A DNA stretch of 47,359 nt, taken from contig JAJDUG010000003.1 of assembly GCA_022826755.1 (NCBI GenBank), positions 1-47,359 on the forward strand, written 5' to 3'. Shown piece after piece: positions 26,219-35,052 of this stretch. The stretch is from Acidobacteriota bacterium (lineage in GTDB: Bacteria > Acidobacteriota > Terriglobia > Versatilivoradales > Versatilivoraceae). Each line of letters starts with the position of its first letter. Position 1 is the first letter of the stretch. The notes beneath the pieces are model-generated. The model was not told the origin of the DNA and made no database searches. It worked only from the letters and a program-made list of their open reading frames with translations. The position numbers and the translations under genes were made by a program.

Positions 26219-26463
26219 AGCCCGCATTTCTCACCGGGGGGCGTGACTATGGCGCAGGAATTTTCCCCTCAGCGCGTGCTCGCGAGCGAAGAGCGTAGCG
26301 GTCACTACGGTCGAGCGAGCATGTGCGCGCTGAGGGGAAAAGGACAAGCCAGAGCGCGCCCAGCACCGTCTGTAACTGCATTCCCTCAAAACCGAGCTGA
26401 CACGGTATTAAAGATAATCGACCCATCATAGTCTATCCAGCGTCCCGGTGAGAAGTGCGGGCT
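26219..26463. repeat. palindromic repeat element A (inverted terminal repeats)
   Basis: A 245-base element bounded by AGCCCGCATTTCTCACCGGG (26219-26238) and its inverted partner at 26444-26463, one mismatch in 20. Inside lies a second, unrelated palindrome (26261-26341). The same arms bound a shorter element at 40099-40225. There is no open frame for a transposase, so it is MITE-like or REP-like. Its right arm runs into coxA and encodes the last residues of CoxA. Confidence 0.75.
26261..26341. repeat. long cruciform-forming palindrome inside element A
   Basis: TTTTCCCCTCAGCGCG (26261-26276) pairs perfectly with 26326-26341 over 16 bases. After a 4-base bulge, TGCTCGC (26277-26283) pairs with GCGAGCA (26315-26321). 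The remaining loop contains a further CGTAG/CTACG pairing. The resulting transcript would form a large branched hairpin between coxA and the subunit III-like genes. Confidence 0.75.
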
Positions 26464-28217
26464 ATAGGCGGATCGGTCTGCATCACGTAGTCCCGGGGCG
26501 CGTCCGGAACCCCATACTCGTAGGCCCCGTGGTTGACCACTAGCTCTCTCCCGCCAAAGTTGTCATGAGGCGGCGGAGAAGCGGTGATCCATTCCAGGGT
26601 GGTGGCCTCCCAGGGGTTCTCGGTGGCCTTCTTGCCCTTGAACATCCCCCAGACAAAATTCACCAGGAACAGGAGTTGGGCGGCCGCCGTCACGAAAGCC
26701 GCGAAGGTGACGAATTCCTGGTAGGGTTGGAGCGGTTCCATGAACTTGAACTCGGTCGACTCCGCGTAGCGCCGCAACTGCCCCATGATCCCCATCAAGT
26801 GCATGGGGATGAAGATGGCGTTCACTCCGATGAAGGTCAACCAGAAGTGCAGCTTGCCCAACCCCTCGTGAAGCATGCGCCCGAACATCTTGGGAAACCA
26901 GTAGTAGGTGGCCCCGAAAATTCCGAAGATGGCCGCCACTCCCATGATCATGTGGAAGTGGGCAACCGGGAAGTAGGTATCGTGAAGTTGCACGTCCACC
27001 GAGGTCTGCCCCAGGAACAGACCCGTGATGCCGCCCGAGACGAAGAGCGAGACGAAGCCGATGGCGAAGAGCATGGCGGTGGTGAAGCGGATCTTGCCGC
27101 CCCACAAGGTTCCCAGCCAGTTGAAGGTCTTGATGGCCGACGGCACGCCGATGGCCAGGGTCAGGATGGAGAACACCAGGGCGGAAAAGGGGCTCAAGCC
27201 GCTCACGAACATGTGGTGCCCCCAGACGAAGAAACCCAGCATCCCGATGGCGAAGATGGCCACCACCATGGCGTGGTAGCCGAAAATCGGCTTGCGGGCA
27301 AAGGTTGACAACAACTGGGAAGCCACGCCCATGCCCGGAAGGATGGCGATGTAGACTTCGGGGTGCCCGAAGAACCAGAAGAGGTGCTGCCACAAGATGG
27401 GAGAGCCGCCCGAGTTCTCGATGACCGTGTCGCTCACCACCAGGCCGGCCGGGATGAAGAAGCTGGTTCCACCAAGACGGTCGAGCAGCAGCAGGATTCC
27501 GGCGGCCAGCAGCACCGGGAAAGAAAGGAGGGCCAGAATCGCGGTGGTGAACCAGGTCCAGACGGTCAGCGGCATCTTCATCAGCGACATTCCCTTGGTC
27601 CGCATATTGAGAACGGTGGTGATGAAGTTGAGGGCCCCCAGCAGGGAGGCAACACAGAAGAGAGCGATGCTGATGATCCACAGGTCCTGACCCGATCCCA
27701 GCCCGGGTCCGGCCACCTCACCCAGGGCGCTGAGCGGGGCATAGGCCGTCCAGCCGGAAATCGGAGCCCCTCCCGCCACAAAGAAGGCCGCAAACATCAC
27801 CCCCATGCTCAGGAAGGTGACCCAGAAGGACAGCATGTTCAGCACCGGGAAGGCCATGTCATGGGCCCCGATCTGAATCGGCAGGAAGTAATTTCCGAAT
27901 CCGCCCTGAGGAGCCGTGGTCAACACGAAGAAGACCATGATGGTGCCGTGCATGGTCAGCATGGCCAGGTAGAACTCGGGCGACATCACCCCGCCTTCGA
28001 ACCCCACCGGGAAAATCTTCTCCAGCCAAGGCCAGGATTCGGCGGGCCAGGCCAACCGCAGCCGCATCAGCACGGAAAGCGCCAGACCGGTGAAAACCGC
28101 GACCAGCGCCAGAAAGTAATACTGGATCCCGATGATCTTATGGTCTGTGCTGAATACCCATTTGCGAATAAAGGTCGTCGGCGCCGGATGGACGGCAGGA
28201 TGGGCTGAATCAGACAT
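26433..28217 (-). CDS. coxA: cytochrome c oxidase subunit I (aa3-type)
   Basis: A 594-residue catalytic subunit that reduces oxygen to water and pumps protons. Twelve membrane helices are expected. Key motifs: GAHDMAFPVLN with the D-channel Asp; FWFFGHPEVYIAILPG with the CuB His, the channel Glu and the cross-linked Tyr; WGHHMF with the two further CuB His; GVPSAIKTFNW with the K-channel Lys; and DTYFPVAHFHMIMG with the haem His. This set defines an A1-type oxidase. ATG 28217 follows a GGGAGAG site. The final residues, ARTSHRDAG, are encoded by the arm of repeat element A, so the natural C-terminus has probably been replaced. Confidence 0.96.
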   Translation of the reverse strand: MSDSAHPAVHPAPTTFIRKWVFSTDHKIIGIQYYFLALVAVFTGLALSVLMRLRLAWPAESWPWLEKIFPVGFEGGVMSPEFYLAMLTMHGTIMVFFVLTTAPQGGFGNYFLPIQIGAHDMAFPVLNMLSFWVTFLSMGVMFAAFFVAGGAPISGWTAYAPLSALGEVAGPGLGSGQDLWIISIALFCVASLLGALNFITTVLNMRTKGMSLMKMPLTVWTWFTTAILALLSFPVLLAAGILLLLDRLGGTSFFIPAGLVVSDTVIENSGGSPILWQHLFWFFGHPEVYIAILPGMGVASQLLSTFARKPIFGYHAMVVAIFAIGMLGFFVWGHHMFVSGLSPFSALVFSILTLAIGVPSAIKTFNWLGTLWGGKIRFTTAMLFAIGFVSLFVSGGITGLFLGQTSVDVQLHDTYFPVAHFHMIMGVAAIFGIFGATYYWFPKMFGRMLHEGLGKLHFWLTFIGVNAIFIPMHLMGIMGQLRRYAESTEFKFMEPLQPYQEFVTFAAFVTAAAQLLFLVNFVWGMFKGKKATENPWEATTLEWITASPPPHDNFGGRELVVNHGAYEYGVPDAPRDYVMQTDPPIARTSHRDAG

Positions 28218-28262
28218 GAATACTCTCCCTTGTTGGCTGGGACCGCGGGCCGGTCATTCGGA

Positions 28263-29054
28263 TCAGAATTCGGCGCGCTCCTTCAGCCAGGCTTCGAATT
28301 CCTGGTCCGACATGACCATCAGGAACCCTTTCATCTTGTAATGCTGCAACCCGCACAACTCCGCGCAGGCAATTTCATATTCCCCCGTCTTCAGTGCCTT
28401 GAAATGCCCCGGGACGGCCAGCCCCGGAGTCGTATCCTGCTTGAAGCGCAGGGCCGGCACAAAGAAACTGTGGGTGACGTCCTTGGAACGAAGGGTGAGC
28501 CGGATATCGCGGTTCACCGGGACCGCCATGCGATTGAGGGTAACGACGTCGTCGTTGGACGCGGGATCGCGGGAGTCCAGTCCCACCGGGTTCAACTGGT
28601 CGTTGATCAGGCGGGTGACGGTCTTTCCGAATTTACCGTCGGGACCGGGATAGCGGAAGTTCCAGGCGAACTGCTGAGCCGTCACTTCCACCTGGACGGC
28701 ATCCTCGGGCATGTCCTCCAGGTGAAGATCGATCCAGACGCGCTGACCGATGATGGCAAGGGTCACAAAGGTGACCGCTGTGATCAGGACGGTCGCCACC
28801 TCGACCTTGGCGTTGCCGTGGGTATAGACGGCCCGCGCGCCGGACCGGTCGCGGTACCGCCACACGTAGTAGCCGAGAGCCACCTGAGCCAGAATAAAGC
28901 CGATGGCCACCACAATCAGGGTAAGGTTGAACTGGGCGTCCATGGCATCGCCGTGCTCGGAGACTTGCGGCGGAAACCAACCGAACTCCCCCGTAAACAG
29001 GACAACGGACGCCAGCACAATCGCCCAGATTAGAATTGCCAATGCAAGCGCCAT
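28263..29054 (-). CDS. coxB: cytochrome c oxidase subunit II (CuA protein)
   Basis: A 263-residue subunit that accepts electrons at the binuclear CuA site. Ligands are all present: H195, then C230, E232, C234, H238 and M241 in CAELCGLQHYKM. The N-terminal 110 residues hold about three membrane helices, one more than usual, the first possibly an uncleaved signal. There is no fused cytochrome c domain at the C-terminus, so an outside donor must deliver electrons. AAGGAGA precedes ATG 29054. It lies 45 bases upstream of coxA. Confidence 0.94.
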   Translation of the reverse strand: MALALAILIWAIVLASVVLFTGEFGWFPPQVSEHGDAMDAQFNLTLIVVAIGFILAQVALGYYVWRYRDRSGARAVYTHGNAKVEVATVLITAVTFVTLAIIGQRVWIDLHLEDMPEDAVQVEVTAQQFAWNFRYPGPDGKFGKTVTRLINDQLNPVGLDSRDPASNDDVVTLNRMAVPVNRDIRLTLRSKDVTHSFFVPALRFKQDTTPGLAVPGHFKALKTGEYEIACAELCGLQHYKMKGFLMVMSDQEFEAWLKERAEF

Positions 29055-29103
29055 GAATGAATCTCCTTGGAAGACTCCCTCTCAGCAAACGCTGAGGACG
29101 TTT

Positions 29104-30090
29104 TCAAGCTCCCACCTTGTCGAGCACCATCACCAGGTAGAGCAGCGGAAGGTAGATGACGGTGACGTGGAGCAACAGCCTGGCCTGCTGCTTGGTGCGC
29201 TGGGCGTAGGCCCGCCAGGCGTAATAGAGAAATCCGGCGCCCAGGCAAAGCGCCGCCGCCAGGTAGATCGAACCGGCCATCCCCAACCAGACCGGAGCCA
29301 GACTGGCGGGAACCAGGGCCAGCGAATAGCCCATGACCTGGCGGAACGCCCGCCTTCCCCCGGCATCGCCCCGCGGGAGCATCAGCAGGCCCGCCCTGGC
29401 GTAGTCTTCCCGATACATCCAGGCGATGGCGATAAAGTGGGGGAACTGCCACAGGAACAGGATGGCGAACAGTACCCAGGCTTCCAGCGAGAGAGAGGCG
29501 GCCGCCGTCCATCCGATCAGCACGGGAGCCGCTCCCGGGAACGCTCCCACAAAGGTACACCAAGCCGTCTTTCGCTTCAACGGTGTATAACCGCCCAGGT
29601 AGGCCAGGCAGGCCGTCAATCCGATCAGGGCTGCCAGCGGACTCACCCCCAAGACCAGGGTGGCGGTTCCGGCCAATGCGGAGACGACTCCCAGACCGTA
29701 GCCTTCCCACAGCGCCAGCCGGCCCGACGGCATCGGCCGCCGCACCGTCCTCCGCATCTTGGCGTCGTCGGCCCATTCCAGGCAGTGGTTGAGGGCGGCC
29801 GTACCGGCGGCCAACAGGCCGGTCCCCAACAGCACCCGCATCAGGCCCGGCAAGTCCAGCCGGGGAGAAGCCATGGCGAATCCCAGGCCGGCCGCTACCA
29901 GAACCAGGAAGGTCACCTCCGGCTTGGCCAACTCCAGGTAAGCCGCGGCCCGGGCTCCGCAGGCGGACAACACACTTCCGCGGCCGGCCGCCTTGGCCTT
30001 GGCGCGGTCGGGGCCGAGCAAAACCGGCAGCGCCGGAGCCTCTGCAACCGCCATTCCTCCGGCCTTAAGGATTTTTTCGGCGCTGCTCAT
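29104..30090 (-). CDS. ctaB: protohaem IX farnesyltransferase (haem O synthase)
   Basis: A 328-residue integral membrane prenyltransferase of the UbiA superfamily that attaches farnesyl to haem B, giving haem O. The first Asp-rich motif is NHCLEWADDAKMRRT (N-x3-D-x2-D type), with MPSGRLALW after it. The second site is around FLWQFPHFIAIAWMYREDYARAG. About nine membrane helices follow the roughly 45-residue cytoplasmic N-terminus. The frame is open further upstream, but that part is a shadow of ctaA. ATG 30090 overlaps the ctaA stop by four bases (ATGA), implying coupled translation of the two haem A pathway enzymes. Confidence 0.94.
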   Translation of the reverse strand: MSSAEKILKAGGMAVAEAPALPVLLGPDRAKAKAAGRGSVLSACGARAAAYLELAKPEVTFLVLVAAGLGFAMASPRLDLPGLMRVLLGTGLLAAGTAALNHCLEWADDAKMRRTVRRPMPSGRLALWEGYGLGVVSALAGTATLVLGVSPLAALIGLTACLAYLGGYTPLKRKTAWCTFVGAFPGAAPVLIGWTAAASLSLEAWVLFAILFLWQFPHFIAIAWMYREDYARAGLLMLPRGDAGGRRAFRQVMGYSLALVPASLAPVWLGMAGSIYLAAALCLGAGFLYYAWRAYAQRTKQQARLLLHVTVIYLPLLYLVMVLDKVGA

Positions 30091-31052
30091 GATTTCACCG
30101 GGATTGCCGGGAGGCGCGACTCGCCCCGGCGTCCTTCGGATCGGACACGAAAGGACTGCAAGGCCAGGATCACGCTGGCTGCCAGGATCAGGGCGCCCAC
30201 GCCGACATGGGCGGTGGTGACGCCCACCACCGAAGATTGCGGTTGTACGGCATCGGCAGTGGCCAGCCGCAACAGCCAGGAGGCCAGGCCCAGCAGGAGT
30301 TGAAGCGCCAGCAGGATCCCCAGCGAGGTTGCGGCGGCGGCCAGCCCCGAGGGGAGCCCCTCGGATCGGTACACCCGGGCGATCAACCAGCCGGCCAACA
30401 GCGTGACCAGGAGAGCCCCCAGCAGGTGCGGAAGGATCCCGGACTGGGTGTGGCGAAATATGGCGCCCAGCAAGAGCTGGAGGTAGATGGCTCCCGCGGT
30501 GGCCATGGCCAGCCGGTTGAGCGGAAGGCTGCAGCTCGCGTCTCTTCGCTGCCGCGTCCAGGCCGGAGAGGACAGCCAAGCCAGGCTGACCACCAGGCAA
30601 AAGAATGTCTGGGCCAGGCAGGCGTGCAGGACCGATATCGGGGCCGGCAGATACCACAGCACGGTGATGCCTCCCAGGATGCCCTGGGCGACCACCACCC
30701 CCAGAGCAATCCATCCCAGCTTGCGCACGGGCCCGCGGGTCTCTTTCTTCCACACCCAGACGGCCAGCGCGATGGTCAGCAGTCCTACAAAGGCAGCCAC
30801 CAGGCGGTGCCCGTGCTCGTAGCGGATATTCCCTTCCCAGGGCGGATTCAACGACCCGTAGGATAGGGGCCAATCCGGGACGGAAAGGCCCGCCTCGTTC
30901 CCCGTGACCAGGGCCCCGGCAACGATCAACAGAAAGGTGAAGCAGGCCGTGAGCACTGCAAAGTAGTGGTAACTTCCGGCACTACCGATGCTGGTCGGCA
31001 TTGAGTGGCTCATCAGGAATTCAGCGGGCCCGCGGGATGATGGATTCCACAC
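30087..31052 (-). CDS. ctaA: haem A synthase CtaA
   Basis: A 321-residue membrane enzyme that oxidises the C8 methyl of haem O to give haem A. It has eight membrane helices in two homologous halves. The conserved His are visible: EHGHRLVAAFVG and HACLAQTFF in the first half, FRHTQSGILPHLLGA and TTAHVGVGA in the second. ALVTGNEAGLSVPDWPLSYG is the family's first-loop signature. The start is uncertain: GTG 31052 has AGAGGG at good spacing and is used here, while ATG 31013 would remove 13 residues but has no Shine-Dalgarno. Coupled to ctaB downstream. Confidence 0.92.
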   Translation of the reverse strand: MWNPSSRGPAEFLMSHSMPTSIGSAGSYHYFAVLTACFTFLLIVAGALVTGNEAGLSVPDWPLSYGSLNPPWEGNIRYEHGHRLVAAFVGLLTIALAVWVWKKETRGPVRKLGWIALGVVVAQGILGGITVLWYLPAPISVLHACLAQTFFCLVVSLAWLSSPAWTRQRRDASCSLPLNRLAMATAGAIYLQLLLGAIFRHTQSGILPHLLGALLVTLLAGWLIARVYRSEGLPSGLAAAATSLGILLALQLLLGLASWLLRLATADAVQPQSSVVGVTTAHVGVGALILAASVILALQSFRVRSEGRRGESRLPAIPVKS

Positions 31053-31095
31053 CGACGCCCTCTTGGAGAAGCCGCCTCCTGGAAATTCGCTGGTC

Positions 31096-31899
31096 TCAGG
31101 AAGCCTGCTTCAGAGTGAAATCCACCGATTTGGACTCGCTGGCAGCCAGAGTGACCTTGTGGGTGGTAACGCCCTCTTTCAGGAACTCGTGCCAGATCCC
31201 GATGGTGTATTCGCCGGGAGGCAATCCCGTGATTTCGAACGAGCCATCCGCGCCAGTCACCGAGAAGAACGGGTGCGGCAAAACGCCGATATAGCTCTTC
31301 ATCCAGGGGTGGACGTTGCACTTGACCGGGATCATGACCTCTTCGCGAGGAAACTTTTTCATCTTCGGCGGCACGTTGGGAGCCATGGATTCGTTCCACT
31401 CGCGATTGTTCCTGGGGGTCGGATGGACGTTGTGGGTGGTGGGATCGCTGTTCAGGATTCTGACCGGCTGATTGACCTGGACGCCCAGCATGTGGGGCAG
31501 GTAGATGCACCCCTTCTGATCCAGGATTGCGGGTTCGGTGGGCGTCTCGAACCTCATGGCCTCCAAGCCCTCCTTGACATACACGAAGACGTGCCTCAGC
31601 GTCTTGTTGTCGTTGGGGACCACCACTTCCGAGTAGACGGGCGCGGTGTGCAGGCCGGCGCAAGCCGGTTCCGCGTCCATGGCCAGCCGCCTGGCCCTGG
31701 GCAGGTCGCCTTCGAAGTAGACCTTTCCGTTGACCGTAGCCGCGGTGGCGGGATCCACCCTGGTGACCATTGCCGGAGCCTCGGCCCCGTCCACGTCATC
31801 CAGATCTTCATCGTCGATGTCGACGCTGCCGCAGCCTCCTGCAAAGAGAGCCGCCAGCAGCGCAACAGGCAAGCACAGGTAACTCTTCAAACGCATCAT
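31096..31899 (-). CDS. lipoprotein with cupredoxin-like copper site and carboxypeptidase-regulatory domain
   Basis: A 267-residue lipoprotein. LFAGGC gives a lipobox with Cys23, and an acidic linker follows. Residues about 135-210 carry H156 and H159 (THNVH), then C194, H197 and M200 (CNVHPWM), an arrangement like the ligand loops of cupredoxins. Residues about 212-265 (GSFEITGLPPGEYTIGIWHE) match the carboxypeptidase regulatory-like beta sandwich. It lies between the octaheme cytochrome and ctaA. A copper electron carrier in the periplasm, linking complex III to oxidase, is a reasonable guess; a copper chaperone for CuA is the alternative. Neither is proven by sequence. Confidence 0.75.
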   Translation of the reverse strand: MMRLKSYLCLPVALLAALFAGGCGSVDIDDEDLDDVDGAEAPAMVTRVDPATAATVNGKVYFEGDLPRARRLAMDAEPACAGLHTAPVYSEVVVPNDNKTLRHVFVYVKEGLEAMRFETPTEPAILDQKGCIYLPHMLGVQVNQPVRILNSDPTTHNVHPTPRNNREWNESMAPNVPPKMKKFPREEVMIPVKCNVHPWMKSYIGVLPHPFFSVTGADGSFEITGLPPGEYTIGIWHEFLKEGVTTHKVTLAASESKSVDFTLKQAS

Positions 31900-32025
31900 A
31901 AAGACCTCTCTGAGCTAATGATAAAAGGTTGGGGCCGAGGAAAAACCAGGGAACCGGCCACCCCGTCACCCGATGATTAATGTAACACTTCCGGCCCTCG
32001 AATTCGAGGGCGGTCCCGGCCACTG

Positions 32026-35000
32026 CTAACGGCTGGCCACGCTGGTTGCCGCGGCCGGCATTCGCGACATCAGTCGCCGCTGTTCCTGAGGCGTCAACTG
32101 GAACATGTAGCGCACCAGCAGTTCGGCGTGGTCCTCGGGGTAGTCCCTGAAGGCGGGAGGCAGCGACCCGGCAAAGACCCAGCGCTCGCCGTCTCTCTGG
32201 AACAACCCGGAGGGCATGGCCGTGCCTGGAGCGATCATTTCCGGCGCCACCATCCACCGTTCGGTCCAGCCGGGCTTCAGCCTTTCCTTGGCCAACAGGA
32301 AATTGGGCGCGGTGGCGTTGCGGTCGTGAGCCGGGTTCCCGGTGGCGTGACACCTCAGGCAGGGCGCCGCCTTGGAGGTGAAGAGTTGCCGGGCCAGTTC
32401 GAGCTCCCGGTTGCTGAGCGGTTCCAGCCGGGTTGGAATGTAGGGCCGATCCTGAGCCGCCAGGGCTTCGAAGAAGCGAACGATCTTCTGAATCTGGCTG
32501 TCGGAAAAACGGAAGGTGGGCATGCGGGCGTGGAGATAGCCGCGCACGCCGTTGCGTTCGGTGCGCTCGGCGTCCATGGCCGGGTTCCTGAGAAAACGGG
32601 CCAGCCAATCCGGGTCCACCCGAGCGCCCTCGCCGACCAGAGTCGGCGGAAGCTGCTCCTTCCAGTCCGGGTCCTGATAGCGGGCCATCCCTGAAAGGTC
32701 GGACTGCTGTCCGGGCCGCACCTGGTGGCAGCCCATGCAGTTGTAGCGCTTCACCAGCCACCAGCCTTCCCGAATATCCTGCCCCCTGTCGCCGGGAACG
32801 TAGAAGAAATGTTCCGGCAGCGTGGAGTCGACGCTCCCCAGCAGAAAGGTGGTCAAGGCCGTGATTTCCTCGTCGCTCAGCCTGAAATTCGGCATCCGGA
32901 GCTTTTCCAGGGGGGTCTTGATCTTGCCCTGGTCGAAGATGGCCGGGTCTTTCAGCTTGCGCTCGAAGAAGCCCTTGTGGTTGTACCAGCCGTCATGCTT
33001 GGCCTCGTGGGTCAGCAAGGCGAAATCCAGCCGCTCGATGGGTTTGCTGCCCTCGCGGGTCAACTCCGTTCCGATGCGCCCTTCCTCCTCGAAGCCGGCG
33101 ATTTCGTGGCAACCGGCGCAGCCGAAATGCTTGACCCACATGGAACCTTCGCTCCTGAGGGCCGGATCGTCCAGGTAGTCGGCCTCGGGATAGGAGGCGT
33201 CGGCCTGTTTCAGCGTCACGAGGTAGCTGGCGATGTCACGGGTTTCCGCCAGGCTGAGCCGCAGGCTGGGCATGACCGAAAGCGGCTGGCGCTCCTGGGG
33301 ATTGTGGATCCAGGGGACCAGGTAGTCGTAGTGCACCTTCTCCCCCACCCGCGACAGGTTGGCCGCGAACGAGCTTCCCTGGGCCGCATCCCCTTCGCCC
33401 ACCGCGTGGCAGCCCATGCAGCCCCGGGTCTCGAACAGTTCCTTGCCCCGAACGGCGTTCCCCCGAGGCTGGCTGGGCAATTCCCCTTCGACCCCCGTCT
33501 GCCAGACAAAGGCGGCAATGGCGCGGCGCTGCCCCTCGTCCAGGCGAAAGGCCGGCATCTTGGTGGAAGGCCGGTAGGCATGCGGGTTCTCCAGCCAGGC
33601 CGGGATCCACTCCTTGCGCATCTTGAAGCGGACTTCCTTCAGGCTGGGCCCGATGTTTTTCTGTTCCATCTGCAGGTCCGCGGAACGCACCTCCAGACGC
33701 TCCATTTCGTGGTCGAGGTTGCTGATCTGCTGCTTGAGCTCGTCCGCGCGGGCATAGAACCGCTGGGCCTCCGCGTTGTCCTGGGCGTTGTCGCCGGCCA
33801 GAACGCTCTGCTCGATCTCCTTGCCCATCTCCTTCCGGTCCTCCACCAACGCGTGAATGGAGGACTGGACCCCGGTCAGCGCCTCGGCCTCGGTGTCGAA
33901 GCCCTCGAAACGGTGGCAGCCCACGCAACCCTCGACGTAGTAGATCTCCTTCCCCCGATTCAGGACATCGGCATGATCGAGCACCAGGTCCTGAGCGTGG
34001 CACTGGTGGCAGCCCGCCTCGAAATTCTCCCGGTAGAACAGCGGCCACAACCAGTACTTGTGGCGCCCGTGGCCCTTGCGCACACTGGTGGTCGCCCTTC
34101 CGTTGCCGTTATGGCAGGTGGAGCAACCGAACTGCTCCGGATCGTGCAGGTCCAGCAGGGCGGGATTGGGGTGGCTGACAAATACTTCTTCGCCCCGCAT
34201 GTCGGCCTTGGTCAGCACCACCGGCTCCCTGATGCCCAGGTGACAGGACTCGCACCGGTCCACCAGGTCTACCTCGGCCACGTGGATCTGCCGGATCCCC
34301 AGCTCGAAGTTGCGCATCTTTGCCCGAAGCCCCCGCACTTGTGAGGCGGTCAAACCGGTGAGGCGGTCGCCAAGCAGGGTATCCCTCTCCCCTCGCAACT
34401 CGCTGGAGGGCTTCACCAGTTCCGCCCGTTGCGCTCCCAGCTCGGCCCGCCTGACCTGCAAGCGGTTGAACTCCGCTTCCAACTGGTCGAAATTGAAGCG
34501 TTCCTCCCGCTCCACCACTTCCCCGGAACCATTGGGGGACGCAAGCCTCAGGGTCATCTCCCGGGCCTTGATGGCATCGATCTGCCGCTGCAGCGCGTCT
34601 CTTTGACTCTGGCTGGTGGAGGTTTCGATCTGGTAGATGAGGGCCGCGATCTCGCTGCGGGTGATGGCGAAGGGCTCGGTAATGACGCTCAACCGCCTGC
34701 CGACGATCTGGTTGGTCTCGCGGTCCAGGTCGGAGATCCGGGGGGCGATCGACTCCTCCGCCTTGGTGACCGCCTCACTCAGCTTCCGGTACTCCGCGGA
34801 TTGGCGGACGGCCTGCTCGGCCCGGGCCTGGGTCGGCTGGATCCGCTTCAGGTGCCGGCTGTACAGACTGACGAAGCGCTTCTGGTAGTCCTTCCAGGGT
34901 CTGAGGCCGTAGGTCTCGTCGTACAACGCCCACAGGAGAGAGGCGATCATCAGCAGAGATGAGATCAAAAGGATGCGACCGAGGGATCGGTTGAGGACCG

Positions 35001-35031
35001 GATCGTCTCCAACCGGGGGTTTCTTCGGCAC
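32026..35031 (-). CDS. membrane-anchored octaheme c-type cytochrome of the bc complex
   Basis: A 1001-residue protein with one N-terminal membrane helix (about 17-37) and a periplasmic body. Eight CxxCH haem sites start at C260, C303, C341, C369, C538, C638, C765 and C891. The first four are clustered like a tetraheme module. The last four are spread about 100-170 residues apart, each followed by class I cytochrome c features such as MPAFRLDE, MPSLRLS, MPNFRLSD and MPTFRFSD, whose Met could be the sixth ligand. Residues about 50-240 and 385-470 are coiled coil. It directly follows the split cytochrome b genes, where cytochrome c1 would normally lie, so it probably replaces it. I know of no closely matching named family. 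Confidence 0.88.
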   Translation of the reverse strand: MPKKPPVGDDPVLNRSLGRILLISSLLMIASLLWALYDETYGLRPWKDYQKRFVSLYSRHLKRIQPTQARAEQAVRQSAEYRKLSEAVTKAEESIAPRISDLDRETNQIVGRRLSVITEPFAITRSEIAALIYQIETSTSQSQRDALQRQIDAIKAREMTLRLASPNGSGEVVEREERFNFDQLEAEFNRLQVRRAELGAQRAELVKPSSELRGERDTLLGDRLTGLTASQVRGLRAKMRNFELGIRQIHVAEVDLVDRCESCHLGIREPVVLTKADMRGEEVFVSHPNPALLDLHDPEQFGCSTCHNGNGRATTSVRKGHGRHKYWLWPLFYRENFEAGCHQCHAQDLVLDHADVLNRGKEIYYVEGCVGCHRFEGFDTEAEALTGVQSSIHALVEDRKEMGKEIEQSVLAGDNAQDNAEAQRFYARADELKQQISNLDHEMERLEVRSADLQMEQKNIGPSLKEVRFKMRKEWIPAWLENPHAYRPSTKMPAFRLDEGQRRAIAAFVWQTGVEGELPSQPRGNAVRGKELFETRGCMGCHAVGEGDAAQGSSFAANLSRVGEKVHYDYLVPWIHNPQERQPLSVMPSLRLSLAETRDIASYLVTLKQADASYPEADYLDDPALRSEGSMWVKHFGCAGCHEIAGFEEEGRIGTELTREGSKPIERLDFALLTHEAKHDGWYNHKGFFERKLKDPAIFDQGKIKTPLEKLRMPNFRLSDEEITALTTFLLGSVDSTLPEHFFYVPGDRGQDIREGWWLVKRYNCMGCHQVRPGQQSDLSGMARYQDPDWKEQLPPTLVGEGARVDPDWLARFLRNPAMDAERTERNGVRGYLHARMPTFRFSDSQIQKIVRFFEALAAQDRPYIPTRLEPLSNRELELARQLFTSKAAPCLRCHATGNPAHDRNATAPNFLLAKERLKPGWTERWMVAPEMIAPGTAMPSGLFQRDGERWVFAGSLPPAFRDYPEDHAELLVRYMFQLTPQEQRRLMSRMPAAATSVASR

Positions 35032-35052
35032 CGATTTCTCCTTAGATAAATA

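Noticed and set aside
26219-26463. CRISPR array
   Set aside because: The repeats are inverted ends around a single centre, not regularly spaced direct repeats; no cas genes are present.
29104-30873. 589-codon frame as a long fusion protein upstream of ctaB
   Set aside because: The upstream 260 codons overlap ctaA in another frame; ctaB starts at 30090 with an ATGA overlap.
32725-34344. 539-codon plus-strand open frame opposite the octaheme cytochrome
   Set aside because: Antisense to a gene with eight intact haem motifs; no recognisable protein.
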